Of a stretch of DNA of 64,000 nt, positions 1-8,494 are shown piece by piece (the first letter of the stretch is position 1; every line of letters starts with the position of its first letter). Both the position numbers and the translations under genes were made by a program. Source of the stretch: CAVVNN01 sp963838035 (GTDB lineage Bacteria; Actinomycetota; Thermoleophilia; Solirubrobacterales; 70-9); assembly GCA_963838035.1 (NCBI GenBank), contig CAWIPM010000003.1:124001-188000 (forward strand), written 5' to 3'. The notes under the pieces were generated by a model. The model saw only the letters and a program-made list of their open reading frames with translations. It made no database searches and was not told the origin of the DNA.

Positions 1-530
1 CCCCCACCGCCGCGCGGGGTTTCGGCGACGAGCTGGGCGAGGACGCCGGCGACGCGGCCGGGGACGGTCTGGAAGGACTGGCGCGAGATCCGCTCGTTGG
101 CGGCGCGAAGTCGGCGCACCAGCGCCGCCACCAGCTTCACGGAGATCTCGGGGTGGCGGGCGAGCAGCGCCTTCACGTCGACGGCCGGCAGCGCCAGCAG
201 CTCGCCGTCGGTCAACGCCTCGGCGCTGGCCGAGCGCAGGTCGCCGTCGAGCATCGCCAGCTCGCCGAAAACCTCGCCGGGCCCGAGCGTGGCCAGCGTG
301 ATCGCCCGCCCGTCGGAGTGCTCACGGGTGACGCGGAAGCTGCCCGCGCTGACGATGTAGCAGGCGTCGGAGCGGTCGCCCTCGTGGAAGACCCTGGTGC
401 CGGCCGGGAAAGCGCGCGGCACCGCGACCCGCGAGAAGCGCTCCAACTCCCCCTCCTCGAGATCGGAGAAGAGCGGCACGCTGCGCAGCAACTCGACCGG
501 ACTCTGCTCGATCGCCTCGACGTTCCCCAT
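1..530 (-). CDS. Crp/Fnr-type cyclic nucleotide-binding regulator (partial, C-terminus off window)
   Basis: Reading down from the ATG at 530, the frame stays open to the window edge (176 codons), so the C-terminus is missing. The protein starts MGNVEAIEQSPVELLRSVPL and has the cNMP-binding beta-roll pattern: LFSDLEEGELERFSRVAV, FPAGTRVFHEGDRSDACYIV, then GEVFGELAMLDGDLRSASAEAL as the phosphate-binding cassette (around residues 85-106). A helix follows, with AALVRRLRAANERI, as in the dimerisation helix before a Crp-type winged helix. Known for the family: these are transcription factors or effector-domain proteins that respond to cAMP or similar ligands. Whether a DNA-binding HTH follows cannot be seen here. 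A palindrome at 551-600 separates it from the Lhr gene. Confidence 0.85.
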   Translation of the reverse strand, partial: MGNVEAIEQSPVELLRSVPLFSDLEEGELERFSRVAVPRAFPAGTRVFHEGDRSDACYIVSAGSFRVTREHSDGRAITLATLGPGEVFGELAMLDGDLRSASAEALTDGELLALPAVDVKALLARHPEISVKLVAALVRRLRAANERISRQSFQTVPGRVAGVLAQLVAETPRGGG

Positions 531-550
531 CGATCGATTATCCCACTGCC

Positions 551-600
551 GCCGATGGGCCTAAAAGTGGCCCATGGCTCCACTTTTAGGCCCGTCGGCG
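551..600. repeat. Family A palindromic element, copy 1 (intergenic)
   Basis: Left arm gccgatgggcctaaaagtgg (551-570), 9 nt loop, right arm ccacttttaggcccgtcggc (580-599). The arms match with one G/T mismatch. The same 20-9-20 layout and near-identical arms occur at 55721-55770 and 59069-59118. Here it lies between the start of the Crp-like gene and the stop of the Lhr gene, so it could also act as a transcription terminator for lhr, though no T-run follows. Confidence 0.85.
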
Positions 601-610
601 GGGCTGGGGG

Positions 611-3600
611 CTAGGCGGACACGGTGAGCTTGCGGGGGCCGCGGCTGAAGCCGGCGCCGAGGAGGGCGTCCTCGTGGCCGGAGCCGATCACCGGGTCGCC
701 GTCGAGCTTCTCCACCGAGAGCTTCGGCAGCCGGCCGGAGGCGACGGCCTTGGCGAGCGCCCGCATGGCGGCGGCGAGGGCGGCCTCGTCCAACTGGGCG
801 AGCCGGAGGATGCCGCGGCCACCGCGCTCGACGAAGACGATCGGCTCGCCGTCGCGGAGGAGGAGGTGGGCGCCGGGGGTGCGGCTGGGGCGGCGGCCTC
901 CCTCCAGCTTCGGCCAGGGGAGCGAGGCGCCGTAGGGGTTGGCGGGGTCGGTGGCGGCGAGGAGGAGGTGCTCGCCGCGGGCTTCGGGGAGCGAGCGGAG
1001 GCGCTCGATCGCTCCGGGGAGGGCGAACTGAGCGCCGCCGAGGCCCTCGACGAAGTAGCCACGGCGGGCGGCGCCGAGCAGCTCGAGGTTGCCCAGCTCG
1101 GCGTAGAGGGTGGCGAAGCCACCGGGGACGCCCTCGGCGAGGACGGTCTCGCGGGTGACGATGCCGTAGCGCTCCAGCATCAGCTCGGCCTGGGCACGGA
1201 GGCGAGGGCCGGTGGCGGGGGCGTCGGCGAAGAGCGGCGCGGTCAGCGACCAGCGGCCCTGGACGGCGGCGCCCGCGGTCGAGCGGCGGCGGGCGAAGCG
1301 GCGCCCCTGGCGGGCGGGCGTGGCAACCGCACGCAGGCGCGGCGCCCGCAGCGGCGCAAATGCATCGTTGGTCACCTCCCCGGCCCAGGCGAGATCCCAG
1401 AGGGCGGTGTGCAGCTCCTCGGCGGGGAAGTCGCCGAGCTGGGAGGCGAGGTCGAGCCAGAAGTCGGGCCCGGCGGCGAGCCGCTCGCGGATCGCATCGT
1501 GCGCCTCGCCCTGCGCCGGCTCCAGCTTCGCGTTGGCCGGCGGCGGGCCGGCGAGGCGGACGTCCTCGCGGAAGTAGAGGGCGACGCGGCCGTCGCTACG
1601 GCCCAATGCGCCGGCGCCGATCCAGACGACCTCGCCGCTGGTGCAGAGTTCGTCGAGCCAGGCGGGGGAGTAGGCGCCGAGCCGGCGCGACAGCACGTCT
1701 CCCTCCCAGACCTTGGGGGTGAGCGCCACCCCCTGCAGGGGGACGAGCGCTTCGCGCAGGCGGTCCGGGCCGGCGCCGGCGGGACGGTGGGCGTCGACGT
1801 TCTGCCAGCTCGGCAGGAAGCGGGCGAGCTGGGTGCGATCGGCCGCCTCGACCTCGCGGCGCAGGCGGGCGAGGCTGGCACGGCGCAGGCGGCGCAGCAC
1901 CTCGGCGTCGCACCACTCGCGCTCGGTCCCGCCCGGCAGCAGCTCGCCGCGGACCAGGGCGCCTTCGCGCTCCAGCTCGCGCAACGCTGGGGTCGGGTCG
2001 ACGCCGTAGCGGGACGCTAGGCGGGCGGTCGGGAACGGGCCGTGGGTGCGGGCGAAGCGGCGGACCAGGGCGCGCATCGCGTCCGGGTGGTCCTCGAGGA
2101 AGGCCTCGGGCAGGCCGGCCGGGGGCGGCACGCCGAGCGCGTCGCGGTAGAGGCCGGCATCCTCGGCGGCGATGAAGCGCTCCTCCCCGGCGATGCGGAC
2201 CGCCACGGCGCGGCGCTCGGCGACGAGCTTGTCCAGCATCGAGGCGGCCGAGTAGCCCTCGGCGACCCGCTCGGCGCACTCCTGTCCGGAAAGGTCGCCG
2301 ATGTTGCGGAGGATCTGCTGCAGCGCGTCGCGATCGCCGGCGCGACCCGCCTCCGTGCGGTGCTGGAGCTGCGCCTCGACCTCCTCCAGCGCCTCCGGGT
2401 CGATCAGCTCGCGCAGCTCCTCCTGGCCGAGCAGCTCGCGCAGCAGGTCGCGGTCGAGCGCCAACGCCGCCGCGCGGCGCTCCGCGTTTGGCGTGTCCCC
2501 CTCGTACATGTAGGTCGCGACGTAGTCGAAGAGCAGGGAGGAGGCGAACGGGGACGCGGTCGGCGTCTCGACCTCGACCAGGCTGAGCCGGCGGGAGTGG
2601 AGATCGCGGAGGATCTGTGCGAGCGAGGGGAGGTCCAGCACGTCCTTGAGGCACTCTCGGTAGGTCTCGAGGATGACCGGGAAACGGGGGTGCTCCCGCG
2701 CCACCTCGAGCAGGCTCTGCGCCTTCAGCCGCTGCTGCCAGAGCGGCGTGCGCTTGCCGGGGTAGGCGCGCGGGATCAGCAGCGAGCGCGCCGCGTTCTC
2801 GCGGAAGCGGGCGCCGAACAGGGCCGAGCCCGAGAGCTCGCGCACGACCAGGTCCTCGAGCTCGTCCGGCTCGACCATGACCAGGTCGGCGGGCGGCGGC
2901 TCGTCGGCATCGGGGAGGTGGATGACGATGCCGTCGTCGGACCAGATCGCGTCAGCCTCGAGGTCGCGCTCGGCGCGGATCTTGGCTGCAAGCGCAAGGC
3001 CCCAGGCGGCGTGGACGCGACCGCCGTAGGGGGAGAGGACGCAGAGGCGCCAGTCGCCGATCTCGTCGCGGAAGCGCTCGACCACGATCGTCTCGTCGGA
3101 GGGGACGACGCGGGTCGCGGACTGCTGCTCGCGCAGGTAGGCGACGAGGTTCTCGGCGGCGCGACGGTCGAGGTCGTACTCAGCGGCCAGCTCAGCGGGC
3201 TCGCGCGAGACCGCCTCGCGGGCGAAGGCGCCGATCGCCCGGCCCAGCTCGGCGGGGCGGCCGATCCCGTCGCCCTTCCAGAAGGGGACGGCGCCGGGGG
3301 CGCCGGGGGCGGGCGTGACGATGACCCGGTCGCGGGTGATCTCCTCGATCCGCCAGGTGGTCGCCCCGAGCAGGAAGGTCTGCCCGGGGCGGGCCTCATA
3401 GACCATCTCCTCGTCGAGCTCGCCGACCCGGCGCCCGTCGGGCAGGTGGACGCCGTAGAGGCCGCGGTCGGGAATCGTGCCGGCGTTGGTGACCACAAGC
3501 TGGCGGGCGCCTTTGCGGCCGTGCATGGTGCCGGCGGTGCGGTCCCAGACGATCCGCGGGCGCAGCTCGGCGAAGCGGTCGGAGGGGTAGCGCCCGTCGA

Positions 3601-5167
3601 GCATGTCGAGCACGTTCTCCAGCTGCTCGCGGGAGAGGTCGTGGAAGGGCTCGGTGGCGGTCAGAAGATGCTCGACCTCATCGATGTCCCACTCGTCGAG
3701 GGCGGCCATCGAGACAAGGTGCTGGGCGAGCACGTCGAGTGGGTTCTGGGGGATCACCGTCTCCTCGATCTCCCCTTCGCGCATGCGGCGGGCGACGACT
3801 GCGCACTCGAGCAGGTCGGCGCGGAACTTGGGGAAGATGCGCCCGCGGCTGACCTCGCCGAGGCTGTGGCCGGCGCGGCCGACCCGCTGCAGCCCGCGAC
3901 TTACGGACTTGGGGGACTCGACCTGGATCACGAGGTCGACGGCGCCCATGTCGATGCCGAGCTCGAGGGAGGACGTTGCCACCAGGCAGGGCAGCTGCCC
4001 CGACTTGAGCATCTCCTCGACGACGGTGCGCTCCTCGTGGGAGAGGGACCCGTGGTGAGCCCTCGCGATCTCGACCGGGTGCTCGGGGGAGGGCTCTGAC
4101 GAGCCTCCCCGCTGTTGCTCGTCAGATCCCTCCCCCGAGTGCCCGCCGTGCTCCGTTGCCGGGAGCTCTTGCTCGGGTTCGTCAGCGGCCAGCTCGTTGA
4201 GGCGTTTTGCGAGGCGCTCGGCCGCTCGACGGGCGTTTACGAAGATGATCGTGGAGTTGTGTTCGCGGACGAGCTCGAGGAGCCTCGGGTAGATCGCGGG
4301 CCAGATCGAGCGCTGGTGGACGAGGGGCTCTCCCTCGGCCGGCGTCCCGTCCTCGCTGGGAAAGGACGGGGCCCCGGGCTCGGCCATGTCGTCCACGGGA
4401 ACGACGATCTGGAGGTCGAGCTCCTTGGTCCGCCCAGCGTCGACGATCCTGCACTCGCGCTTGGGCCCCACGAGGAACTTCGCGATCCGCTCCAACGGGC
4501 GTTGGGTGGCGGAGAGGCCGATCCGTTGGACGCCGCGGTCGGGGGAGGGCTCGGCGGAGCTTCCCCGCTGTTGCTCCGACGAGTCCTCCGCCGACCGCCT
4601 GACCAGGTGGTCGAGCCTCTCCAACGTCAGCGCCAGGTGGGAGCCCCTCTTGGACTGTGCGACCGCGTGGATCTCATCGACAATCACCGCCTCGGCGGTG
4701 GCGAGGATCTCGCGGGCGCCGGAGGAGAGCATCAGATAGAGGGACTCGGGCGTGGTGATGAGGATGTCGGGAGGGTGTTTGCGCATCGCGCGGCGCTCGG
4801 ACTGGCTGGTGTCGCCGGTCCGCAGCCCAACGGAAATATCTGACCCGATCCCGCGCAGCGGCGCCCGCAGGTTGCGCTCGATGTCGTAGGAGAGGGCCTT
4901 CAGCGGCGAGACGTAGACGAGCCGCACTCCCGGCGTCATGTCCTCGCGCCGCGAGAGCCGGTCGATCCCCCAGAGGAAGGCGGCCAACGTCTTGCCGGAG
5001 CCTGTCGGAGCGCAGATCAGCGTGTTGGCGCCACCGGCGATCGCCTCCCAGCCCCCAACCTGCGCCGCCGTCGGCCCCTCGAAGGAGGCCTCGAACCAGC
5101 GCCTGACGGGGGCGGTGAACGGCGTCAGCGGGTCAGATCCCGGAGCCTGTTTCGCGTCGGTGGCCAA
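611..5167 (-). CDS. lhr: Lhr-type large ATP-dependent helicase
   Basis: About 1520 residues, the usual length of full-length bacterial Lhr (helicase core plus long C-terminal region). Visible motifs: Walker A APTGSGKTLAAF (near residue 53), DEIH box VIVDEIHAVAQ (near 164), LSAT motif III, and motif VI GLQRVGRAGHSLG. Known for the family: a superfamily 2 3'-to-5' helicase that unwinds RNA:DNA hybrids and acts in DNA repair; the C-terminal part includes winged-helix and glycosylase-like units. No ATG precedes the conserved N-terminus. I chose TTG at 5167, which avoids overlap with the divergent methyltransferase gene; TTG at 5224 is also possible. Two in-frame palindromic repeats (4081-4140 and 4538-4595) add Ser/Glu/Gln-rich linkers not expected in the helicase core. 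Confidence 0.93.
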   Translation of the reverse strand: MATDAKQAPGSDPLTPFTAPVRRWFEASFEGPTAAQVGGWEAIAGGANTLICAPTGSGKTLAAFLWGIDRLSRREDMTPGVRLVYVSPLKALSYDIERNLRAPLRGIGSDISVGLRTGDTSQSERRAMRKHPPDILITTPESLYLMLSSGAREILATAEAVIVDEIHAVAQSKRGSHLALTLERLDHLVRRSAEDSSEQQRGSSAEPSPDRGVQRIGLSATQRPLERIAKFLVGPKRECRIVDAGRTKELDLQIVVPVDDMAEPGAPSFPSEDGTPAEGEPLVHQRSIWPAIYPRLLELVREHNSTIIFVNARRAAERLAKRLNELAADEPEQELPATEHGGHSGEGSDEQQRGGSSEPSPEHPVEIARAHHGSLSHEERTVVEEMLKSGQLPCLVATSSLELGIDMGAVDLVIQVESPKSVSRGLQRVGRAGHSLGEVSRGRIFPKFRADLLECAVVARRMREGEIEETVIPQNPLDVLAQHLVSMAALDEWDIDEVEHLLTATEPFHDLSREQLENVLDMLDGRYPSDRFAELRPRIVWDRTAGTMHGRKGARQLVVTNAGTIPDRGLYGVHLPDGRRVGELDEEMVYEARPGQTFLLGATTWRIEEITRDRVIVTPAPGAPGAVPFWKGDGIGRPAELGRAIGAFAREAVSREPAELAAEYDLDRRAAENLVAYLREQQSATRVVPSDETIVVERFRDEIGDWRLCVLSPYGGRVHAAWGLALAAKIRAERDLEADAIWSDDGIVIHLPDADEPPPADLVMVEPDELEDLVVRELSGSALFGARFRENAARSLLIPRAYPGKRTPLWQQRLKAQSLLEVAREHPRFPVILETYRECLKDVLDLPSLAQILRDLHSRRLSLVEVETPTASPFASSLLFDYVATYMYEGDTPNAERRAAALALDRDLLRELLGQEELRELIDPEALEEVEAQLQHRTEAGRAGDRDALQQILRNIGDLSGQECAERVAEGYSAASMLDKLVAERRAVAVRIAGEERFIAAEDAGLYRDALGVPPPAGLPEAFLEDHPDAMRALVRRFARTHGPFPTARLASRYGVDPTPALRELEREGALVRGELLPGGTEREWCDAEVLRRLRRASLARLRREVEAADRTQLARFLPSWQNVDAHRPAGAGPDRLREALVPLQGVALTPKVWEGDVLSRRLGAYSPAWLDELCTSGEVVWIGAGALGRSDGRVALYFREDVRLAGPPPANAKLEPAQGEAHDAIRERLAAGPDFWLDLASQLGDFPAEELHTALWDLAWAGEVTNDAFAPLRAPRLRAVATPARQGRRFARRRSTAGAAVQGRWSLTAPLFADAPATGPRLRAQAELMLERYGIVTRETVLAEGVPGGFATLYAELGNLELLGAARRGYFVEGLGGAQFALPGAIERLRSLPEARGEHLLLAATDPANPYGASLPWPKLEGGRRPSRTPGAHLLLRDGEPIVFVERGGRGILRLAQLDEAALAAAMRALAKAVASGRLPKLSVEKLDGDPVIGSGHEDALLGAGFSRGPRKLTVSA
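4081..4140. repeat. Family B palindromic element, copy 1, in frame inside lhr
   Basis: Left arm at 4082-4104 (starts ctcgggggagggctctgacg), 12 nt loop ctccccgctgtt, right arm at 4117-4139. The arms are complementary over 23 bp with one mismatch. It encodes a linker with SDEQQRGGSSEPSPE between the conserved helicase segments KRLNELA and ARAHHGSLS. The loop is almost identical to that of copy 2 at 4561-4572, and both copies have the same orientation and the same 58 bp span. Confidence 0.8.
4538..4595. repeat. Family B palindromic element, copy 2, in frame inside lhr
   Basis: Left arm at 4538-4560 (starts gtcgggggagggctcggcgg), 12 nt loop ttccccgctgtt, right arm at 4573-4595; 20 of 23 arm positions are complementary. 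It encodes SSEQQRGSSAEPSPD between LERLDHLV and RIGLSATQRP. The arms differ from copy 1 but each copy keeps its self-complementarity, which suggests selection on or origin as a hairpin. Confidence 0.75.
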
Positions 5168-5201
5168 CCCACGGATCTTACGCTCATAGACTGCCGCGAC
5201 C

Positions 5202-5816
5202 GTGGCGACACCCGAGAGCACCAACTATCGGAAGTTCCAGACCGGCAATCCGGTCGTGAAGAGCCTGATCGGGCGTTTCTACGCCAACCTTCGCTCGGTG
5301 GTTGGGCCGCTGAATGCTGCCTCGCTCCTCGACGCCGGCTGCGGCGAGGGCGAGACTTTGGCTCGGTTGGGCGACCTGTTGCCTGAGCGCGTCGCGGCGG
5401 TCGATCTGAGCGACGAGGCGGTGCGCTTCACGGCGGCGCGATTCCCGAAGGCAGAGGTCCGCCGCCACAGCATCGACGCCCTCCCATTCGCAGATGGAAG
5501 CTTTGACCTGGTCCTCTGCCTGGAGGTCCTGGAGCATCTTGGCGACCCCGGTGCCGCTCTCGCCGAGCTTGCCCGCGTCAGCCGTGGCGACGTCGTGCTC
5601 TCAGTGCCCCAGGAGCCATGGTTCCGGCTCGGCAGCCTGCTACGCGGAAAATACGTTCTAGGCCTCGGCAACCACCCGGAGCATGTCAACCACTGGAACC
5701 GCCGCACTCTTCGGGAGCTCCTGGCGGCGCGGTTCGAGGAGGTCAGCCTGACGGGTTCGTTCCCCTGGCTGATTGCTCGATGCCACCGCGCTCGCCAGCT
5801 TGAGGCTCGGCGCTGA
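5202..5816 (+). CDS. Class I SAM-dependent methyltransferase
   Basis: The 204-residue protein has the SAM-binding glycine motif LLDAGCGEGETLARLG (about residues 42-57), the acidic motif AAVDLSDEAV, and the post-II/III segment FDLVLCLEVLEHLGDPGAAL. This places it in the Methyltransf_11/UbiE-like group. The start is GTG at 5202 (VATPESTNYRKF), matching the family N-terminus just before the first helix. It is divergent from lhr, and its last 74 bases overlap the 3' end of the opposite-strand glycosyltransferase. Its place at the edge of the polysaccharide locus makes a small-molecule or glycan substrate plausible; the substrate cannot be told from sequence. Confidence 0.85.
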   Translation: MATPESTNYRKFQTGNPVVKSLIGRFYANLRSVVGPLNAASLLDAGCGEGETLARLGDLLPERVAAVDLSDEAVRFTAARFPKAEVRRHSIDALPFADGSFDLVLCLEVLEHLGDPGAALAELARVSRGDVVLSVPQEPWFRLGSLLRGKYVLGLGNHPEHVNHWNRRTLRELLAARFEEVSLTGSFPWLIARCHRARQLEARR

Positions 5817-6762
5817 GGCCAACAAGCCGCTCGACCTGGAGGCCAGCTGGACGCGAGCTCTCCCGCTCACGGCGGGCAAGCACCACCATCTGGGCAAGCA
5901 GGCCGAAGGTGAACAGCTGCACGCCAACAACGATCAACAGAATCGCCAGGAAGAGGAGTGGCCGCTGCCCAATCGCCTCGCCTCCGATCTTGAGGATCGT
6001 CAAGTAGGCGGCGATGACGATCCCCACCGCAGTCAGCCCGACACCGATTCCACCGAACAGGTGGAGGGGCCGGTACTGATAGCGACCGACGAAAACGACT
6101 GCGAGGAGGTCGAGTGCACCGCGCAGATAGCGCTCGCTGCCAAACCGGGAGTTGCCGTGGCGGCGCGGACGATGGTTGACCGCCACCTCGGCGACCCGCC
6201 AGCCCTGCTGATCGGCCAGCGCGGGCAGGAAGCGATGAAGCTCGCCGTAGACCTCCAGGGAGCGTGCGCACTCGGCCTGGTATGCCTTGAAGCCGCAATT
6301 CATGTCGTGCATGGCGAGGCCGGTGAATCGCGCGGTCATCCAGTTGAAGACGCGGGACGCAAGCCGGCGCGTCCAGGGATCGCGGCGATCGCGCTTCCAG
6401 CCGCTGACCAGGTCGGCGCCGTCTTCGAGACCTGCGAGCAAGAGGTGGATGTCCGCCGGGTCGTCCTGCCCGTCGCCGTCGATGGTGACGACGACGTCGC
6501 CGCTGCTGCGCTCGAAGCCGGCGGCAAGCGCCGCCGACTTGCCGAAATTGCGGCGCAGCCTGATCCCACGCAGCTGCGGCTGGGTGGAAGCCAACTCCTC
6601 GATCAGCTCGGTGGTGCCGTCGGTCGATCCGTCGTCGACGACGATCGCCTCCCAGCTGGCGCCCAGGCCCCCGCAGGCCTGCCGAATCTCGTCGAGTAGG
6701 CCGGGCAGGGCCTCGCTCTCATTGAGAGCAGGGATGACGATCGACAGGTCGACGGCGCTCAT
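5743..6762 (-). CDS. GT2 glycosyltransferase, polyprenyl-/dolichyl-phosphate sugar synthase type
   Basis: 339 residues from the ATG at 6762. The GT-A fold motifs are IVIPALNE (near residue 8), DDGSTDG (43-49) and DGDGQDDP (95-102, holding the metal-binding DxD). CGFKAY follows, typical of DPM1/GtrB-like enzymes. Two hydrophobic segments near residues 225-290 are consistent with the C-terminal membrane anchor of GtrB-type proteins. Known for the family: transfer of a sugar from a nucleotide donor to polyprenyl phosphate, feeding GT-C enzymes. The start overlaps the stop of the membrane protein upstream (ATGA), so the two are probably co-translated, and that membrane protein may use the lipid-linked sugar (inference). 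Confidence 0.9.
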   Translation of the reverse strand: MSAVDLSIVIPALNESEALPGLLDEIRQACGGLGASWEAIVVDDGSTDGTTELIEELASTQPQLRGIRLRRNFGKSAALAAGFERSSGDVVVTIDGDGQDDPADIHLLLAGLEDGADLVSGWKRDRRDPWTRRLASRVFNWMTARFTGLAMHDMNCGFKAYQAECARSLEVYGELHRFLPALADQQGWRVAEVAVNHRPRRHGNSRFGSERYLRGALDLLAVVFVGRYQYRPLHLFGGIGVGLTAVGIVIAAYLTILKIGGEAIGQRPLLFLAILLIVVGVQLFTFGLLAQMVVLARRERESSRPAGLQVERLVGLSAEPQAGERGGIEQSARGTNPSG

Positions 6763-8423
6763 CGCAGCCTGCAGACTCGCAGGGACGGGGTCGCCACCGA
6801 GACCCGCCAAGGGTCGGGTGCCCGGTCTCGCGGCAGGCGCAGGACGGCGGACCGTCCCGGCGCCAGCCTGCCGATTTCGACCCACGCTTCGCGGGAGAAG
6901 CGCTGCACCTGAACTGCAGCGCCGCCAGGGCTCCTCAGCGAAGCGCCTGGAGAGGTCAGCCTCATTTCGACGTCGCCATCGGCCTGAGCTCGGACGGTCC
7001 GGCAGCCCCCGCGCGCGGGGATTCCTCGCCCGGGGACGAGTCGCAGGCCGAGCGCGCTGACCAGCATCGCGTCCGCCTGCGCGCGCAATGAATCTTCGCT
7101 CGTGCGCAGTTGGGAAAGCGAGTACCCGAGGGGTCCGTATCTGCGGGCGGCCTCGATATACGCTTCTCCGGGCTGGTATCCAGCGTCTTCGACCGACCTG
7201 AACACGAATTTGAGCGGCGTTTCACCTTCCTGCCCAGCCGGCGAAGCCGGTTCATAATGCCTGCGCGCTTTGCCTCCGGCGACGTCAACGCCGGCAAAAC
7301 CGGCCTTGACCTGCACCGCGTAGGCCCGCAAATTCGCCGACGCTTCATGGAGTTGGAAGAGGTTCACGGCGAATCCGCAGGCCGCGACGACGTAGAGAGC
7401 CACCAGCCCAGCCCTCGACCAACGCAGACCGGCTGCGCAACCCGCCATCACGAGCAGCGCCACCACGGCGCCGGGAAACAGGTAGCGAGAGCTATCCGGG
7501 GCACGGTTGGCCCCGCCGGTCAGAACGCCCAGGCCCCAGATGGCGACGAGAACGGCAAGCGCCGCCCACAGCGATGCCGGCACCCGTCCGCGCTTGAGGC
7601 GAAACCCGAGGCCGATCAGCGCCAGGAACGCCAGCGTCGGGCCGGCCTGGAAGGAACGTCCCGATTCCGGGAACGAGTATTCGAGGCCGGTAAGGGCGCC
7701 AAAGACCCTGCTGAGCGCCTGAAAGCCCCAGGACGGCAGAAGGACGAGGTGTGAGAATTGCGCCTGGTTTCCGGGGGCGCTGCCGAAGCGCCGCGCCCAT
7801 ACAAACCACGCGCCGTAAAGCACCAGGGGAATCGCCACCACCCAGATCCGCCGCCAGCGATTCCGATCGAGCACGAGCATCAGCGCGGCACCGGCGATGA
7901 AAGCGAGGGCGACGCTGTAGGTGAGAATTCCGAGGCAGAGCAGTGCCCCGGCGACCAGGTCGCCCCTGAAATCACGACGTTCGAGAGCAAGCAACGCCCC
8001 AATGCCGCAGGACACCGCCAGCAGCACGGTGAAGGCGTTGCCCACCAGGACGTGCAGCCAGTCGGAGCCAAAGAAAAGGAGGACGACGCAAGGGGCGAGA
8101 GCAACGAAGGCGGGCACGCGGCGCTTCAGGTAGACAAAGAAGAGAGCGACGGTGAGCAGGACGCTCGAGGCGGCAAGTAGGCGGAAGGGCAGATAGGAGG
8201 TGCCGAAGGCCTCAAGCATGGCCTTGTAGACAAGGCGGGAGATGAGGATCAGGTGGCCGTCGTGGGGGTGCAGGGCCCCTTCGAGAGTGAGGGCGGGGCT
8301 CTGTATGAGCCAGGAGAGCTCGTCGGCTCCGAAGGTCGTGCCCCGGCCCATCCAGAGGATCGTGGCCAAGGCGACGGCCATTGCCGCGGCGAGCCACGCC
8401 CAGGCGAACCGCTCATCGAACAT
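6759..8423 (-). CDS. Polytopic membrane protein, GT-C-like, with C-terminal extracytoplasmic domain
   Basis: About 554 residues from the ATG at 8423; a TTG at 8438 adds five residues and is the alternative. Roughly ten hydrophobic helices fill residues 1-350, followed by a soluble C-terminal part (about 370-554). The first loop carries GADELSWLIQS, an acidic pair after the first helix in the place where GT-C glycosyltransferases (GT39/GT83 type) keep their catalytic Asp. I do not recognise a specific family. It is coupled to the downstream GtrB-like gene by an ATGA overlap, which supports a role in using a polyprenyl-linked sugar outside the membrane. Confidence 0.75.
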   Translation of the reverse strand: MFDERFAWAWLAAAMAVALATILWMGRGTTFGADELSWLIQSPALTLEGALHPHDGHLILISRLVYKAMLEAFGTSYLPFRLLAASSVLLTVALFFVYLKRRVPAFVALAPCVVLLFFGSDWLHVLVGNAFTVLLAVSCGIGALLALERRDFRGDLVAGALLCLGILTYSVALAFIAGAALMLVLDRNRWRRIWVVAIPLVLYGAWFVWARRFGSAPGNQAQFSHLVLLPSWGFQALSRVFGALTGLEYSFPESGRSFQAGPTLAFLALIGLGFRLKRGRVPASLWAALAVLVAIWGLGVLTGGANRAPDSSRYLFPGAVVALLVMAGCAAGLRWSRAGLVALYVVAACGFAVNLFQLHEASANLRAYAVQVKAGFAGVDVAGGKARRHYEPASPAGQEGETPLKFVFRSVEDAGYQPGEAYIEAARRYGPLGYSLSQLRTSEDSLRAQADAMLVSALGLRLVPGRGIPARGGCRTVRAQADGDVEMRLTSPGASLRSPGGAAVQVQRFSREAWVEIGRLAPGRSAVLRLPRDRAPDPWRVSVATPSLRVCRLR

Positions 8424-8494
8424 CCTCCGCCAAGCCAAGAGAGGTCGGCAACCTACCTCACGATGCCATGGGAGGCTCGGTGGCGGGGTCTGCG

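Noticed and set aside
2042..4099. A long open frame on the + strand, antisense to lhr, and similar long frames elsewhere such as 33745-35781 and 56303-56953 neighbours.
   Set aside because: In very GC-rich coding DNA the opposite strand and shifted frames stay open by codon bias. These translations are Arg/Ala/Gly-rich with no family motifs, while the other strand encodes a clear helicase or other known protein.
5743..5816. The 74-base overlap of a methyltransferase and a glycosyltransferase as a sign that one is not real.
   Set aside because: Both have full motif sets and only their variable C-terminal tails overlap, so both are kept.
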